Origin: Zychaea mexicana
Lineage: Eukaryota > Mucoromycota > Mucoromycetes > Mucorales > Lichtheimiaceae
NCBI RefSeq assembly: GCF_025766255.1
Contig: NW_026516744.1
Coordinates: 124,001-188,000, forward strand
Length of the DNA: 64,000 bases
Reading direction: 5' to 3'
Shown: one piece after another, positions 33,201 through 44,902 of the stretch
How the letters are laid out: each line of letters begins with the position of its first letter
Numbering within the stretch: the first letter of the stretch is position 1
Position numbers and translations under genes: made by a program
The notes under the pieces: model-generated
What the model was told of the DNA's origin: nothing
Seen by the model: only the letters and a program-made list of their open reading frames with translations
Database searches by the model: none

Positions 33201-34727
33201 CGGACATCTGGTAAGAAAGCACACGTCTCTCCCTCTATCTTTTTTTTTTAAAATTTGCTTCGTGACTTTCGCAACTCTATGATTTTCTGTTCTGCCGAAA
33301 AATTGGTTTCTAAGCAAATTATTGCTTTGTAGGTCACTTGGATGCACATTAATTGAGCTGGCGACGGGCAAACCCCCATATGCAAATATGATTGCTATGT
33401 CAGCCATGTTCCGCATTGTTGAAGACGATTATCCACCTTTACCGGAGAGCATCTCGGCCGAAATGCGAGACTTTTTGTTGAGCTGCTTTCAAAAAGATCC
33501 AGACCATCGGCCTAGTGCAACAAAACTCAAGCAGCATCCATGGATTCTTAAACATAAGCAGCAATGTCCTTCATTAGTATCCGATAAATCCTCCGCAGTG
33601 GCGCCTTCGTCATCTTTTGTATCTTTTCCTTCTTCTGCATCATCCACATCGTCGCCATCGTCGCAGCCATCAACATCCTCCTCTTCATCTTCAGCACATT
33701 GCTCTTCTCCTTTAATTAGGAAATCATCAGCAGCAGCAGTATCTACTGGTACAAATGTTTATAGAAAGTTCTCCAGGCTATCGCACGGTATAATATTCAC
33801 ACCGTTATTATCGCATTTCATTGCTCTTTTTTTCTATATCCAATAGAAGAGCCATTAATAATTGAGAATGAAAGGAACTTGCAATATCCACGCATATATT
33901 ACAATATCATGCCTGACGAACATCATCCATACGAAGCTGGTTCAGAAAGCCATAATCACAGCCGACGAATCACATTAGAGGACGGCGGCCGTTGCGACGA
34001 ATCTGATTCACATTGCCCAGGGCAGCATCGATTTATTGTCACATCCTTTGGTAAAAGTAAGTAGCTGATGTCTGCCCAATAGCGGCATGTAGTCTCCTTC
34101 TTTTTTTTATAAAGAATAGAGTTACGTGCAGGAAAGAAGCTTACATGTGCATTATACAAATTTAGCTGCCGGATGCAAAGTATGCGGTGGAACCATCGAT
34201 GATCAAGTCACTTTCTGTGAGGTCTGTTCACTCATGTGTCACGAGCATTGTAAATCTAAAGCATTCTCTTGTCCACCCAAAGTGAACAATCAACAACCAT
34301 CCTATGACGTAAGTTTTCCCACCAGAGTATAAAAGGTAGCAATAACGAGTTCTTTTGCTAACATATAGCTATTATGAATCCGTGCTAGTGGGTTTTCTCG
34401 GCAAAGGTCTATAACCACCAAGGGGAGCGATCAGTAGAATCACGAACGATGCCACAGATCGAACCGGAATTTGCACGCACAATAAGCTGCGGGATCAATT
34501 CTGATCATCCACAGGCGGCCAATATCCAAAAGTATGCACAAGCATTAGGGCTGACTGCACATGAAATCAAGGCATTAAGTGAAAACCCAGCGCTGTTGTC
34601 GCACACCATTGCTAATATGCAGCGATCGCCGGAAGACAACGTGGAGAGCAAACGGCGAACAGGAAATGGAAGAGCTTTTCGCAAGAACAGTAGCAGTGTA
34701 CCAGATGAACAATGTGTAATTTGTTAA
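30218..34727 (+). CDS. Calponin-homology + Cdc7/SepH-type STE kinase + C1-like zinc finger, 15 exons
   Basis: Exons 30218-30426, 30549-30615, 30729-30767, 30862-30927, 31136-31975, 32152-32198, 32314-32398, 32524-32618, 32693-32813, 32899-33040, 33159-33210, 33333-33787, 33847-34056, 34166-34308 and 34389-34727 give 969 residues. Residues ~15-130 are a CH domain ([71 protein letters not shown]). After a ~270-residue disordered linker, residues ~408-660 are a kinase: [10 protein letters not shown] loop, IVAVKRL lysine, [23 protein letters not shown] catalytic loop, [29 protein letters not shown] instead of HRDLK is normal for the Cdc7/SepH (septation network) and plant MAP3K-epsilon group. A Ser/Pro-rich region follows, then [19 protein letters not shown]...CHEHC (about 811-846), a C1-like finger. 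Likely role: septation or cytokinesis signalling (inference). The last acceptor could also be at 34407. Confidence 0.88.
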
Positions 34728-34869
34728 GTTTTGAAAATAAAAATAAGGTGTTGCGGGTGACACAAGTCTTTTTCGTTCTTTGTTTCTCGTCGGTTATTGA
34801 GGAGAGTTTATAATTGCTGCCCTTTCTGTTGTACTACACATTTCTCTTTACCTCTTTCCTCTTTTTGAA

Positions 34870-34887
34870 ACACACACACACACACAC
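34870..34887. repeat. CA microsatellite
   Basis: An uninterrupted (AC)n run of about 9 units, within the promoter or 5' UTR of the Ral gene about 70 bp before its ATG. Confidence 0.8.
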
Positions 34888-34956
34888 CTTACATATTAAT
34901 TATACTCATTTTACCACATAGCCAAATCGTACAAACGCAAGACAACAACTACAGCC

Positions 34957-35939
34957 ATGGCCAAAAGTAAAACGAAACAGACATTACCATTACATAAAGT
35001 CATCATGGTCGGTTCTGGCGGTGTTGGTAAATCAGCTTTGACCTTGCAGTACATGTATGGCGATTTCGTAGAAGAATACGATCCAACCAAAGCCGATTGT
35101 AAGTTACCTTTTAAACACTCGACCGGAGCAAACGAATGTGTTTTTCTATATTTCTCTGGCTTGAACATGGAAAGGTCATTAACGTTCATGAATCACTGTA
35201 GCATATCGAAAGAAAGTTGTGCTCGATAACCAAGAGTGCCAGATTGATATTCTCGACACTGCTGGCCAAGAAGAATACGCTGCTGTAAGTTTATTTTTAG
35301 CAAACTACACGCTAAAAGGGGGATTCCAGGGCGAAAGGAAGGAGTTTACCTGTTGATGGGAGGGGTGGGTTTGGTTGTCCCTTACTCTTACCACGGCAAC
35401 TGCTGCTGCCGCTGCTGCTGCTGCTACGAGATGAAATGGGATTGTAGTTATAGCTACTGTAGCTTATATGAACCATTCAAATTTGGGGTCTGTTAGATTC
35501 GTGATAACTATTATCGATCGGGCGAAGGCTTCTTGTGTGTATTTTCGGTGTGTGAACATGAGTCTTTGGAACATACACAGGAATTCCGTGACCAGATTCT
35601 TCGTGTGCTCGATGATGAGACGGTAAGTTGCGGGTATAAGAGAGGAAAGATGTATATACGCCTTCTTTATACTCAACACTTATACATACACATTTTAATC
35701 AGGTACCATTCATTCTTGTTGGCAACAAAGTCGATTTGGCACATTTAAGAAAGGTCGAAAACAGCGAAGCATCGGCCTTGGCGAACGAATGGCGTTGCCC
35801 CTACATCGAAACATCCGCCAAGACACGACAGAACGTCGAGCAGGTTTATACTATCTTGATGCGCCAGATCCGTGATAGAAAACTTAGACAACAAAATTCG
35901 AGCAGCCCTGACAAGGACTCTTGTTGCGTTATTCTTTAA
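34957..35939 (+). CDS. Ral-type small GTPase, 4 exons
   Basis: Exons 34957-35098, 35202-35284, 35497-35622 and 35703-35939 give 195 residues. All G boxes are intact: GSGGVGKS (19-26), effector YDPTKADSYRKK (about 41-52), DTAGQEEY (66-73), VGNKVDL (about 123-129), ETSAK (about 153-157). [15 protein letters not shown], the TKADSYR effector and [15 protein letters not shown] match the Ral subfamily rather than Ras or Rap. The C-terminus DSCCVIL is a CAAX box with Leu at the end, predicting geranylgeranylation, with an extra Cys before it. Ral proteins bind exocyst subunits Sec5/Exo84 in animals, so a role in polarised secretion is inferred. The protein lacks the long polybasic tail of animal Ral. 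Confidence 0.9.
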
Positions 35940-36319
35940 AAGCATGTTTTCTATATTGATGCATATGTACGTGTGTGCGTGCGTGTGTACCAGTAGAAAT
36001 GCCGCCAATCGTTCTCTATGTCTTTCTTCTTTCTTATCTTACCCTTTGATCAATCTCTAGTAATTATATTTCATCTGCTACACTCGCGTCTTACCTATCC
36101 AATTCCATATTCCTCTTCTTCCTCCTTCTTTTTTGCTTTCTAAGAAAAAGAACTATTTTAATACTAATTCTAACTACGTACCGCTACACACTACCATACC
36201 TGTACTGATCTGCTACATATATCGCAGTTTTCGTATTCCGCTGCTTGCAACAACTTAAAAATCGATTTTTCGGTTCTACGTCTTCTTTCTTACTATTAAA
36301 AAAAACCTACCACTTCGTC
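35940..36319. other. Intergenic region
   Basis: 3' flank of the Ral gene and promoter of PRP46. It contains GT/TG repeats near 35968-35990 and long TTCTTCC tracts near 36110-36140. No gene seen. Confidence 0.55.
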
Positions 36320-38134
36320 ATGGCTGCAGCAGTTGGAGAAAAACGGCCTGCTGAAGAACAGAATCTGCCATTTGAGGCAGACCAGTCTATGGAGACGATC
36401 CTGACAGAATCAGCAAAACGGACTCGACTTTTATTTGCAAATACTTATGGCCAACCTGCCTTGGATGAGATGAGCAGGTAAAGAAAAAGAAAAAAAGCGT
36501 GATCAATTGACTTCTTATTGTCGATCCATCAAGTTTCTCGTCAATTGAACAAAGAAAACCAAATCTCTTCTCTGTGTTTAGCCAACGTATTAAACTAACG
36601 AGTAAAATACACGACGAATACGGCGATGTACGTACCTTACCCGAAGCACTCGTTAAACAGCAAAAAGAAGCACAGAAAGCCAAAAATGCCAAAAAGACGA
36701 CCGTAGAAGATGCACCTGACGATAGTGCCGTTCAACAGCTCATTGAAACGATTCCCAAAAAAGAAGTCGAGTATGTTTTTCTTTTGGTTAATAACTGATT
36801 CTAAAAGCAAAAGGAAAAAAAATCAAAACGTAATTCTCATGTGTCATTGCGTGCATGCAACTTTTAGAGTCGACGAAAAAGCAAAACAAGGTATCGTCGC
36901 GTTACGATCCAAAGATCGGGTGTCCGAAATCTTTGGTGACATGCCTGGTGGTGGCGGTTCGCTTGTACGTCGTGCACGCGCCAAAACGATTAAACCTGTA
37001 TGGCACGCTCCCTGGAAACTTATGCGTGTTATTAGCGGTCACTTGGGCTGGGTCCGAGCTGTCACTGTAGAACCAGGAAACAAATGGTTTGCTACAGGTG
37101 CTGGTGACCGTACCATCAAAATTTGGGATTTGGCATCCGGTACACTGAAACTGTCGTTAACGGGTCATATCAGCACAGTCCGGGGATTAGCAGTATCTCC
37201 ACGACATCCGTACTTGTTTTCATGCGGTGAAGATAAAATGGTCAAGTGTTGGGATTTGGAACAGAACAAGGTTATTCGTCAATACCACGGACATCTTTCA
37301 GGCGTGTATTCCTTGAGTTTGCATCCCACACTTGATGTTTTGGTGACAAGTGGTCGTGATGCTACAGCAAGAGTACGTATATTTTATCAAGACTAGAAAA
37401 AGAAAGACAACCGGTGGTGTTATGAAAAGCGGAGACATATGTTACAGAGGAGAACGATATTGATAATTTGTGTTCATTCTCTAGGTATGGGATATGCGAA
37501 CAAAGCAAAATGTACACGTATTGACTGGTCACACAAGCACGGTTTCTGATGTCAAATGTCAAGAAGCAGATCCACAAGTGATTACAGGTTCAATGGACAG
37601 CACGATCCGATTATGGGATTTGGCAGCAGGAAAAACGATGGGCGTTTTGACACATCACAAGAAGAGTGTGCGAGCACTTGCTGTTCATCCAACAGAGTTC
37701 GGTTTTGCCAGTGGCAGTGCAGATAATATTAAGGGCTGGAAGTGTCCGGAGGGTACATTTATTCAGAACTACGAGGGCCGCAAGTCCATCATCAACACAT
37801 TGTCTATTAATCAGGATGGTGTAATTTTCTCTGGTGGTACGTGTATTTTTAAATGACTGGTTTTAATACATATATTAGAGGCTAATTCACGTATGGGGAC
37901 GTTTTGTGTGTAGGCGACAATGGTTCCATGGGCTTCCATGATTGGCGATCTGGATATCAGTTCCAATCCATGGACACGACTGTACAGCCAGGTTCGCTCG
38001 ATGCAGAAGCTGGTATTTTCGCCAGTACATTTGATCGAACAGGCTTGCGCTTGATTACGGGTGAAGCAGACAAGACTATCAAGATTTACAAAGAGGATGA
38101 TAGTGCTGTTAAGGATGAAGATTTTTACCAGTAA
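36320..38134 (+). CDS. PRP46: Pre-mRNA-splicing factor PRP46/PLRG1 (WD40), 5 exons
   Basis: Exons 36320-36477, 36582-36770, 36868-37372, 37485-37836 and 37914-38134 give 474 residues. PLRG1/Prp46 is a core member of the NineTeen complex in the catalytic spliceosome. Seen: an N-terminal unstructured part with [20 protein letters not shown], the family linker [20 protein letters not shown], then seven WD40 repeats: [119 protein letters not shown] and so on to [13 protein letters not shown]. The last segment, ESAT-like in the family, ends KDEDFYQ. The gene converges with the seryl-tRNA synthetase gene at 56 bp. Confidence 0.96.
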
Positions 38135-38190
38135 TAAAAGCTGGTTGACTTTTTTTGTTTTTCGCAAAATTGCAATGTACACTATTTTAT

Positions 38191-39713
38191 TTACAGACTG
38201 CTATTGTCATGTTTCGGAGGGCTCAATATGCTCGGTTGGCCTGGTAACCATTTTTGCAGTACTTGAGGAACTTTGACAGATCCATCGAGTTGCTGGAATG
38301 TCTCGAGTATTGCAATGATCACACGTGGGACGGCTATGGCGGTGCCATTGATGGTATGACAGAACAGTGTATTTTTGTCAGTTTTATGTGTTGGTCGGTA
38401 TCTGATTGATAGTCGTCGTGCCTGGTAATCTGTGCAGTTGGAAGTGGATGATATCTGTAGATATAACATGGCAACAAAAAATTTAGTATTCTTTTTACCG
38501 GCCAAAAACCCCCCTTTTGAAAGATATAGCTTACCTCTCCCCATGCTTTTCGTCCGGGCATCCATGCTTCAATATCGTACTTTCTGTATGCACTTGCACC
38601 TAACTCCTCTGTTGGCATATCCAATACCCTGTATCGAGAACAGTTAGCAATTATCATATTCTCTGATATAGCAAACCCCAGGTTAAAAGCTGCTTACCGG
38701 AAGCACAGGCCTAATTCCGCAAACATTTCCTCTTGGATCTCTCTGAATTCTTCTAATACGGCGTCACTTTGTTCTGATGTGGAGACAGCAAACAGCTCCA
38801 CCTTGGAAAATTGATGTACACGGTAGAGCCCCTTAGTTTCTGTTCCTCGGCCACCTGCTTCTGCACGATATGCTCTACCGTATCCGACCAGTCGGTGGGG
38901 CAGCTCTGCCTCTTCTAGGACTCGCGTGGCAAATTTGCCTGCCAGTGGGATCTCGGCTGTACCTGCCAAACAAAGCGCATCGTCGTCGTGGGCATGAACA
39001 TGGTAGATTTGAGAGCTTTCCCCTGCGCGTGGCTGGAATCCACATCCGTAGGCAATCGGTGTCCGTACAATATCGGGTGTAATCACACCCAAAAATCCTT
39101 TTGATGCAGCCTTATCCATGGCATATTGTATCAATGCGGTCTCCAGGAACGCACCATATCCTTGTAGGTAATAAAAGCTCGATCCACTGACGATAGCCGC
39201 CTGCTCCAAATCAAGCATACCGAGCTTTGTCGCGAGTGCTACATGATCTTGACAAGCATTTTTTTCACCCATTAACGCGTCAACATTTCCTACTGTTTTC
39301 AATACGCGGGCGTTTGATTCGGGGCCTAGAGGCACGTCTGGATGCGTATCGTTAGGAATTTGTATCGCACACTGAAGAAGCTCAGTTTCTGTCGCTGCGA
39401 GACTTGTTTCAAGCTGTTTGATTTGTTCTTTGATATGTTTGGCTTGCTGAATGATCTCTGGGTCGTTCTTGGCTCGCTTGGACAATAAGTTTCGTTGTGC
39501 GCGTAAATTCGACAAGGCGTTGTAGTTATCTAGACGACGATCGTACAGGGATTTGACATGGGATGCATCGACTGAACGATGATTACGGTTCAGCATGTTT
39601 TCGTTGATCGCTTGCGGGTTCTCGGCGATTCTGGTATAATCGAGCCGTGCCTGGATTTGTGTTGTGTAGCTGCGTGTCCATTTGAGGGAATGCAGTCGAA
39701 GTTGGCGAAACAT
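38191..39713 (-). CDS. DIA4: Mitochondrial seryl-tRNA synthetase, 3 exons
   Basis: Minus-strand exons 38698-39713, 38535-38628 and 38191-38454 give 457 residues. It is a class II aminoacyl-tRNA synthetase that charges mitochondrial tRNA-Ser. Seen: mitochondrial presequence ([19 protein letters not shown]), N-terminal coiled-coil arm (ISxx-type [20 protein letters not shown]), [12 protein letters not shown], the [19 protein letters not shown] block of motif 1, [11 protein letters not shown], motif 2 [27 protein letters not shown], the [18 protein letters not shown] block, and motif 3 [16 protein letters not shown]. The bacterial-like [24 protein letters not shown] spacing and presequence support the mitochondrial rather than the cytosolic enzyme. 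Confidence 0.95.
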
Positions 39714-40133
39714 AATAGAATATTTTGGAGGGTTTTGTTTGAAAGCCAGGAAAATCGCTTACTTTTTCAAGCACTTGACAGTAAATAGCCGATCTTTATG
39801 TTCTTAAGATTACACAGATGCAGCTTTAAAGTGGTTATATCGTGTATGTAAGATGAGTGATACTGCCCAAATTCAACGTTCTATGATCTGTAGTTCTTAA
39901 GCACGACCCATTTATCCATTTGAGTTCTGTAAGGAGATACGATATATCGGATAGATGTGTAGTTGTGTTTTTAGTGGAAACAAAATTGATAGTCTAACAG
40001 AACTGGAATGCTTTTATTTATTGCTTTGAAGATGGCACAGCCTTGTTCAAATCTTGTTCTATTGTCAAAAACAAGGAACGCATTAGCAAAAACACATCCA
40101 TGTCTTTACAAACTTGACCGTTTAGTAGAAGTC
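39714..40133. other. Intergenic region
   Basis: Promoter of the seryl-tRNA synthetase gene and 3' flank of the upstream minus-strand gene. No gene seen. Confidence 0.55.
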
Positions 40134-40849
40134 TTATTCACCTAATCCCCACACGTGGGTCTTGAGTTCGAGATGCTCCATGTTAAGCGTATCCTATGTA
40201 TGAATTTGTATCATTCAGTCAAAACCATCCTTCATATTTAAGCACTCAACTACAGGTTTCAACCATCCTTTTCCTTCAACAACATACGTAGAGCTTTCGA
40301 AATTCAGCCTTCAATTCATTCAATTCTTTGGTAGTGGCAGCCAATTCCTTCAACTTGGAGACATCCTTGTCGACTGACTCAATTTTACGAGCATATTCGC
40401 GAACCTGTTGATTCACAAAATTGGCAACTATGAATATCCTTTCTTGTTTCGCACGTATAAATTAGTGATTGTCCTATTACCTTCTCGGTGGACGACTGGA
40501 GTTCCTGTACTGAGCTCAACAAAGAGCCCGAAGCATTGTTATATTCTTCCAAGAGGTAGTAGTAGCCAACGCTTCCAGCAACGGTGACACCCAAGAGGAA
40601 GCCAACAAAACTATGTACAATTGCATGTGTGGGAGAATTGTGGATACCAGAAAAGTAAACCAAGTTAAAAACAATCATTCTGTAGAGATGGATCTCAAGT
40701 TTCAAGCGTTTCATTTTTTCTGTTATATATTCGTACCCGCCACGAACAGCACCGGCCTTCTTTGTAGGGGTAGCTGCCTCGGTTGTGTATGCTGCACGCT
40801 GAACAGGTCTGGCGATTAAACGAGGCGTAACGCGAAGTAAAGAGTTCAT
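40134..40849 (-). CDS. Small mitochondrial membrane coiled-coil protein with apparent one-base frameshift
   Basis: Minus-strand exons 40737-40849, 40481-40610, then 40289-40404 and 40134-40193. Seen: a presequence (MNSLLRVTPRLIARPVQRAA), a Gly-rich membrane segment (FVGFLLGVTVAGSVGYYYLL) and a coiled coil (VREYARKIESVDKDVSKLKE). In exon 3 the frame meets TGA at 40312-40314, which would end the protein at 111 residues (...TTKELMN). One base over, the same exon continues ELKAEFRKLY and, through a consensus GTATGT...ATAG intron, DTLNMEHLELKTHVWGLGE then TAA, clearly the natural coiled-coil C-terminus. One base therefore seems missing near 40315-40325. A conserved fungal inner-membrane-type protein is likely. 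I do not know its name. Confidence 0.7.
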
Positions 40850-41366
40850 TTCTGTAGAAATTGTACGTAAAACAGGTTAGTATTCGCGGTAACAAACTGT
40901 ACCTTGTACATGTAATTTTGACGCGTTGAACTTCTTTTCCCCAATGATGTTGCCTTTGTTGCTCTAAATGTTTTACAACATGCCTTGTAAATTTCAAATG
41001 TGGTCCTTGACGGGAGTTGTTTTTATCGAAGAATAAAGGCTGTGTTGTTTGGCCTCTCCGGTTGCTGTCCCATAGCCCGGGGTTGGAAAAATCCCTTGTG
41101 AGATACCAACTGTTAAAGCGATACAACATAACCTTTTCATTGTATAGTCCTGCCTTTCATTTTCACAGATAAAACCTCCAACGAGTACAGTTGTAATATA
41201 ATGGCACTGATAGTACTCAAAGCATTGCTCTATTGACGTACAAGGTAACACTAGCCTAGTTTGCCAAAACATGGAATATGGGCATTATTAATTCTTGAGA
41301 GTTTATATTACACTGTGTTATATGCTCCAAATACAATCCACTATTACATTCTACTATCCGCCGTCA
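40850..41366. other. Intergenic region
   Basis: Promoter side of the small mitochondrial gene and 3' side of the beta-lactamase-like gene. Several short minus-strand open frames cross it but none resembles a protein. No gene called. Confidence 0.5.
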
Positions 41367-43204
41367 TCATTTCTTGCTTTTCAGGACCTGCTTTACAATT
41401 TCCCCCAATATGGACATGCTTCTATCATCGGGTGACTTCATGGATACCAATAAATTCATGTGGTAGCCAAAACCAATCTTGTGCTCCTCGTTCCAGAAAA
41501 ACGTTGAGCCGCCTAAACCAGGCCAGCCAATAAATTGGACACCTTCAACTTCAAAGTCGTCGTGACATCCCCAACCACCCTTGACAGCTTCCATTGTTCG
41601 TCTGAATAGTAGATCATAGTCCAAAGAAACGGGTTCTGTAGCCAAAGCATATGTCGTGGAGTTTAACAAGTCCGGTTCGCCTTCCACAATCGCCTTGCCT
41701 CCATTGGCCATCATAGCAGCTAGCTTCGCAATCTATGTAAAGTGGCAATACAATATCAAAATCGGCATATGATATGACCTTTTTCCCGGTACTAAGACAA
41801 ATGAAAACATCTGCTTGACTCTTATTCATTAACTTACAGACCGGGCGTTCGTATGACCCGAGTAAGACGGTCCTTCAATACGGCGAAGTCGAAGAGAGGG
41901 GAAAGATTCCGGTGCCTTCGCCTTATCAGGGAGACTAAGAGATGTTTTGACAAAATTGTTGTCCGGGTTCATAATGGCTTGAACGAACTTCGTAAATCCA
42001 CCCATATCTTGAATCAATCGATGGATCTGGAACAGCTTAGGGCCAGTATAAAATAAACTAATGCGTTCATCGTACTCTTGCTGGTATGGCTGGGCAATGA
42101 AAAGTTCGAATGGTATACGAATGAGCTCAGTAACCAGTATATTTATAATGATAAAGTACTTTCTTTTTCTTACCTTGAGGTTCCATTCGATACCATATTT
42201 GTTGTTGAGCTCAGCAGCCACATCATTCACCGTGCAATTAGCCACACGCTTCAAGATTTCGTTGACATACCATCCGCGACTGGTTGCATGGTAACTCCGT
42301 GTGCGCACACCTGCAAACGTATGCGGTTGTGCAGCCAAGATGCGCGAGAAGCGTTCGGGATCTTCGGCTTCAGCCGCAGTAACGCCATTCTCTAAGTATC
42401 CAACACCAGCAGCATGTTGCATCTTTAGGATACTTTCTATTAGAGACGGTGGTGGAGACATGAAGACATGCTAATACTGTACTATACGTAGAAACAAAAA
42501 CATCTTTTCTTCTTACCAAATCACCCAGTGTCACATTCTCCTTATTGCCTTGTGCAAACTCTGGCCAATATGTAGCGATCTTTTCATCGTATGACAGCAC
42601 GCCCTTTTCAACGAATTGGGCAACTACGACCGAAGTCTAAAATAAAAATTTAGTGCACCGTCCCTCAAAAGCGCCGATGGATTAACCGATTCCACCATTT
42701 CGTGTAACAGGCTGACAATATAAGAAACGGAAAACTTCCATACTGTACCAGAGCTTTCGTGCTTGACCAAACCATTTGTAAAGTTTTGTCGGTATATGGC
42801 ACTTTTTCCTCGAGGTTTTGCCACCCGCCTTGCACGTCCAAAACTAGCTCGCCATTAACATAGGCAGCAGCCGCAGCACCTACTTCCTCGCCTGCGTAAA
42901 AGTTTCGCTTGAAAGCTTGCTCGGCTGCAGCATAATCTTCGTGAGCATATCCGCCAAATGGAACGTCATAAGCTCGGTCGCATTCATAGCCAAAAACAGA
43001 ACATGTCCATGGAGTATATGGACCTTGGCTCAAATAGCGTTTCAGGGCAATGGATCCCAAAAGTGAGGTGACGGTCGTTAACTGAACCAATGCTAGAAGA
43101 ACCGTGCGCTTGGCAGTGCTGGCTCTTGTTGCTACCTTCGCAGGGGATTTGTTTTTATGAGACAAATTCTCTGATGCTGCTACTTCTGGCTCGCTAATGG
43201 TCAT
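41367..43204 (-). CDS. Serine beta-lactamase-like (LACTB/esterase family) membrane-anchored protein, 5 exons
   Basis: Minus-strand exons 42749-43204, 42517-42636, 42174-42470, 41838-42089 and 41367-41732 give 496 residues. An N-terminal hydrophobic anchor (TVLLALVQLTTVTSLLGSIA) follows a charged ~35-residue head. The catalytic fold then shows GEEVGAAAAAYVNGELVLDV, the nucleophile motif SSTK (S-x-x-K, in MVWSSTKAL), VLSYDEKIATYWPEFAQG, a Tyr motif in SYHATSRGWYVNEI and, near the end, GWPGLGGSTFFWNEEHKIGFGY (HxG/KxG-region equivalent). Eukaryotic members hydrolyse esters or peptides rather than antibiotics, and the substrate here is unknown. The intron at 42090-42173 is 84 nt with no in-frame stop. 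Confidence 0.88.
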
Positions 43205-44902
43205 TGTGTGAAAAAGAAGGGAAAGAAAAAAGTTTTAAATGTAGCAACCGGCGTTTTTATCCTGCGGCTGTAACGGGTAACAAATCAATGCCCTTCAAAT
43301 TATTGGCCCATTCTTTATTTAGTCATAGGTCTGTAATTATGCATAAGACAACTGTGGCTCAGCCTTACCTAATGATAGTCGCACTGCATAGTAGCCGTTT
43401 GTCATCGGCTTTCCCATTCAGCACCCTCGACGTCGATAGGTCTTTTATGTGACACATCAGAAAAATTGCCCATGTAATCGCGGGCTTTTGTGTTAGCCCC
43501 TTTAATGGCAATATGTACCTCTTGTTACTTTCTAATGGAAAAATCTAAGCCTTCAAGACCATCCCATACCCACACGGATTGAACGCGAGATCTATCTCCC
43601 ATCTCAAGGTCGTTCAGATCGCCTTTTCAATGCAGCGTACTTTAACCGTTGATGATATCAACCTTTTTGTATAATAAGCTCATCAAGGCGGCGCGATATT
43701 ATAACAATATTTAACCTTTTTATGAGATCCAAGATTAATATAGCGCGTATCACCACACTTATTATAAGGGCAAAGTACGACTCTTTACGGTTGTATAGTT
43801 TCTGTCATTGATATGGTGATATTATTTAATAGAAAATAAAGTAAACACTGCAATTGTTTCTGGAGCGTGAATTTAACCTTGCAAACACAAGGAGTCTATC
43901 ACTCATACAAAGCTGCGGTATACGCTATGGACACTTCAATCAAACTGACAAAGATCAAGTGATACCAGACACCTTTAATATGATTACATATTCAGTGCTT
44001 TTGAAATTATCCATCTTTCAATCTTATAACAAGCAATAAATCATGTAGGCATCCTTAGCACTACATGTTCTTTTAGAAAATCGCAGCTTTTTGATGGTGG
44101 GTATTGTTCATGTGCATAAGAGTAAAAGCATGAGCAGTTAATCTTATATGTTACCAGAAAGAAGGAATGTATGACCTCTTTGTCTTTGTTTTTTGAGCCA
44201 CGCACATGGATATATACTGTTGCATTGAGGTATTGTTCTCTTAGTATTTTCCAGGCGCCTAGCACACATAAAGCTTTTCCTTCACCAGCATAACTTTTAC
44301 ACTTCACAGAGGGTTTCTTCATTTATTGCATCCCAACAAACTACATTACATATATTGCCTATGGTATATTTTTCACCTCATTCTGTACCGCAAGGAAACA
44401 ACCACAATCCCATCCGCAGTGAAACACTACTCAAAGTAATGATATCAAGTGCATGAATCTTGTACTAATGCAACGGTTATGATAAGAGCATGGACTTGAG
44501 CAATAGTTAACTATGAGAAAAAACTTACTCCAACTACATTTACTTCACTTGATTGTAACTCTTCGGTTCAACGGGAATAAGAAATGCGAGCAGCATATCC
44601 CAATATGACAACATCAGCTCACTGAATTAATGAGGTGTAGCTATCAATATGTTTTTAATGCATAACAGATGGATAGGTACAGCAGGGCATGTACCATCAA
44701 CCTACATAAGGGAAACACCGAACAATGCACCAATCAAATCACAGGCTACGTCATTTCCACCAATTGATTATCCCCAAAACCTCCACCTACTTGGCTGCTG
44801 CGTACACCTTTTTTCCCTTTCTACCCCTAATTCTTTCATTGCCTCAACGATCGTACCGATTATCCATCATTTGATTTCTATTGATAGAACTTTCTCGCAA
44901 AG
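43205..44902. other. Gene-poor intergenic region
   Basis: 1.7 kb between divergent genes (beta-lactamase-like on - and SPT2 on +). AT-rich, and open frames are short with no family resemblance. The final ~100 bp before SPT2 is CT-rich, a likely promoter. I see nothing else. Confidence 0.5.

Noticed and set aside
34126..34165. Zinc-finger exon of the kinase gene starting at 34120
   Set aside because: The phase from the preceding exon does not fit; the acceptor ACAAATTTAG at 34156-34165 restores the frame, so the exon starts at 34166.
40134..40193. Treating the last exon of the small mitochondrial gene as unrelated sequence
   Set aside because: Its protein reads as a natural continuation of the coiled coil and ends in a normal stop; a one-base deletion explains the break better.
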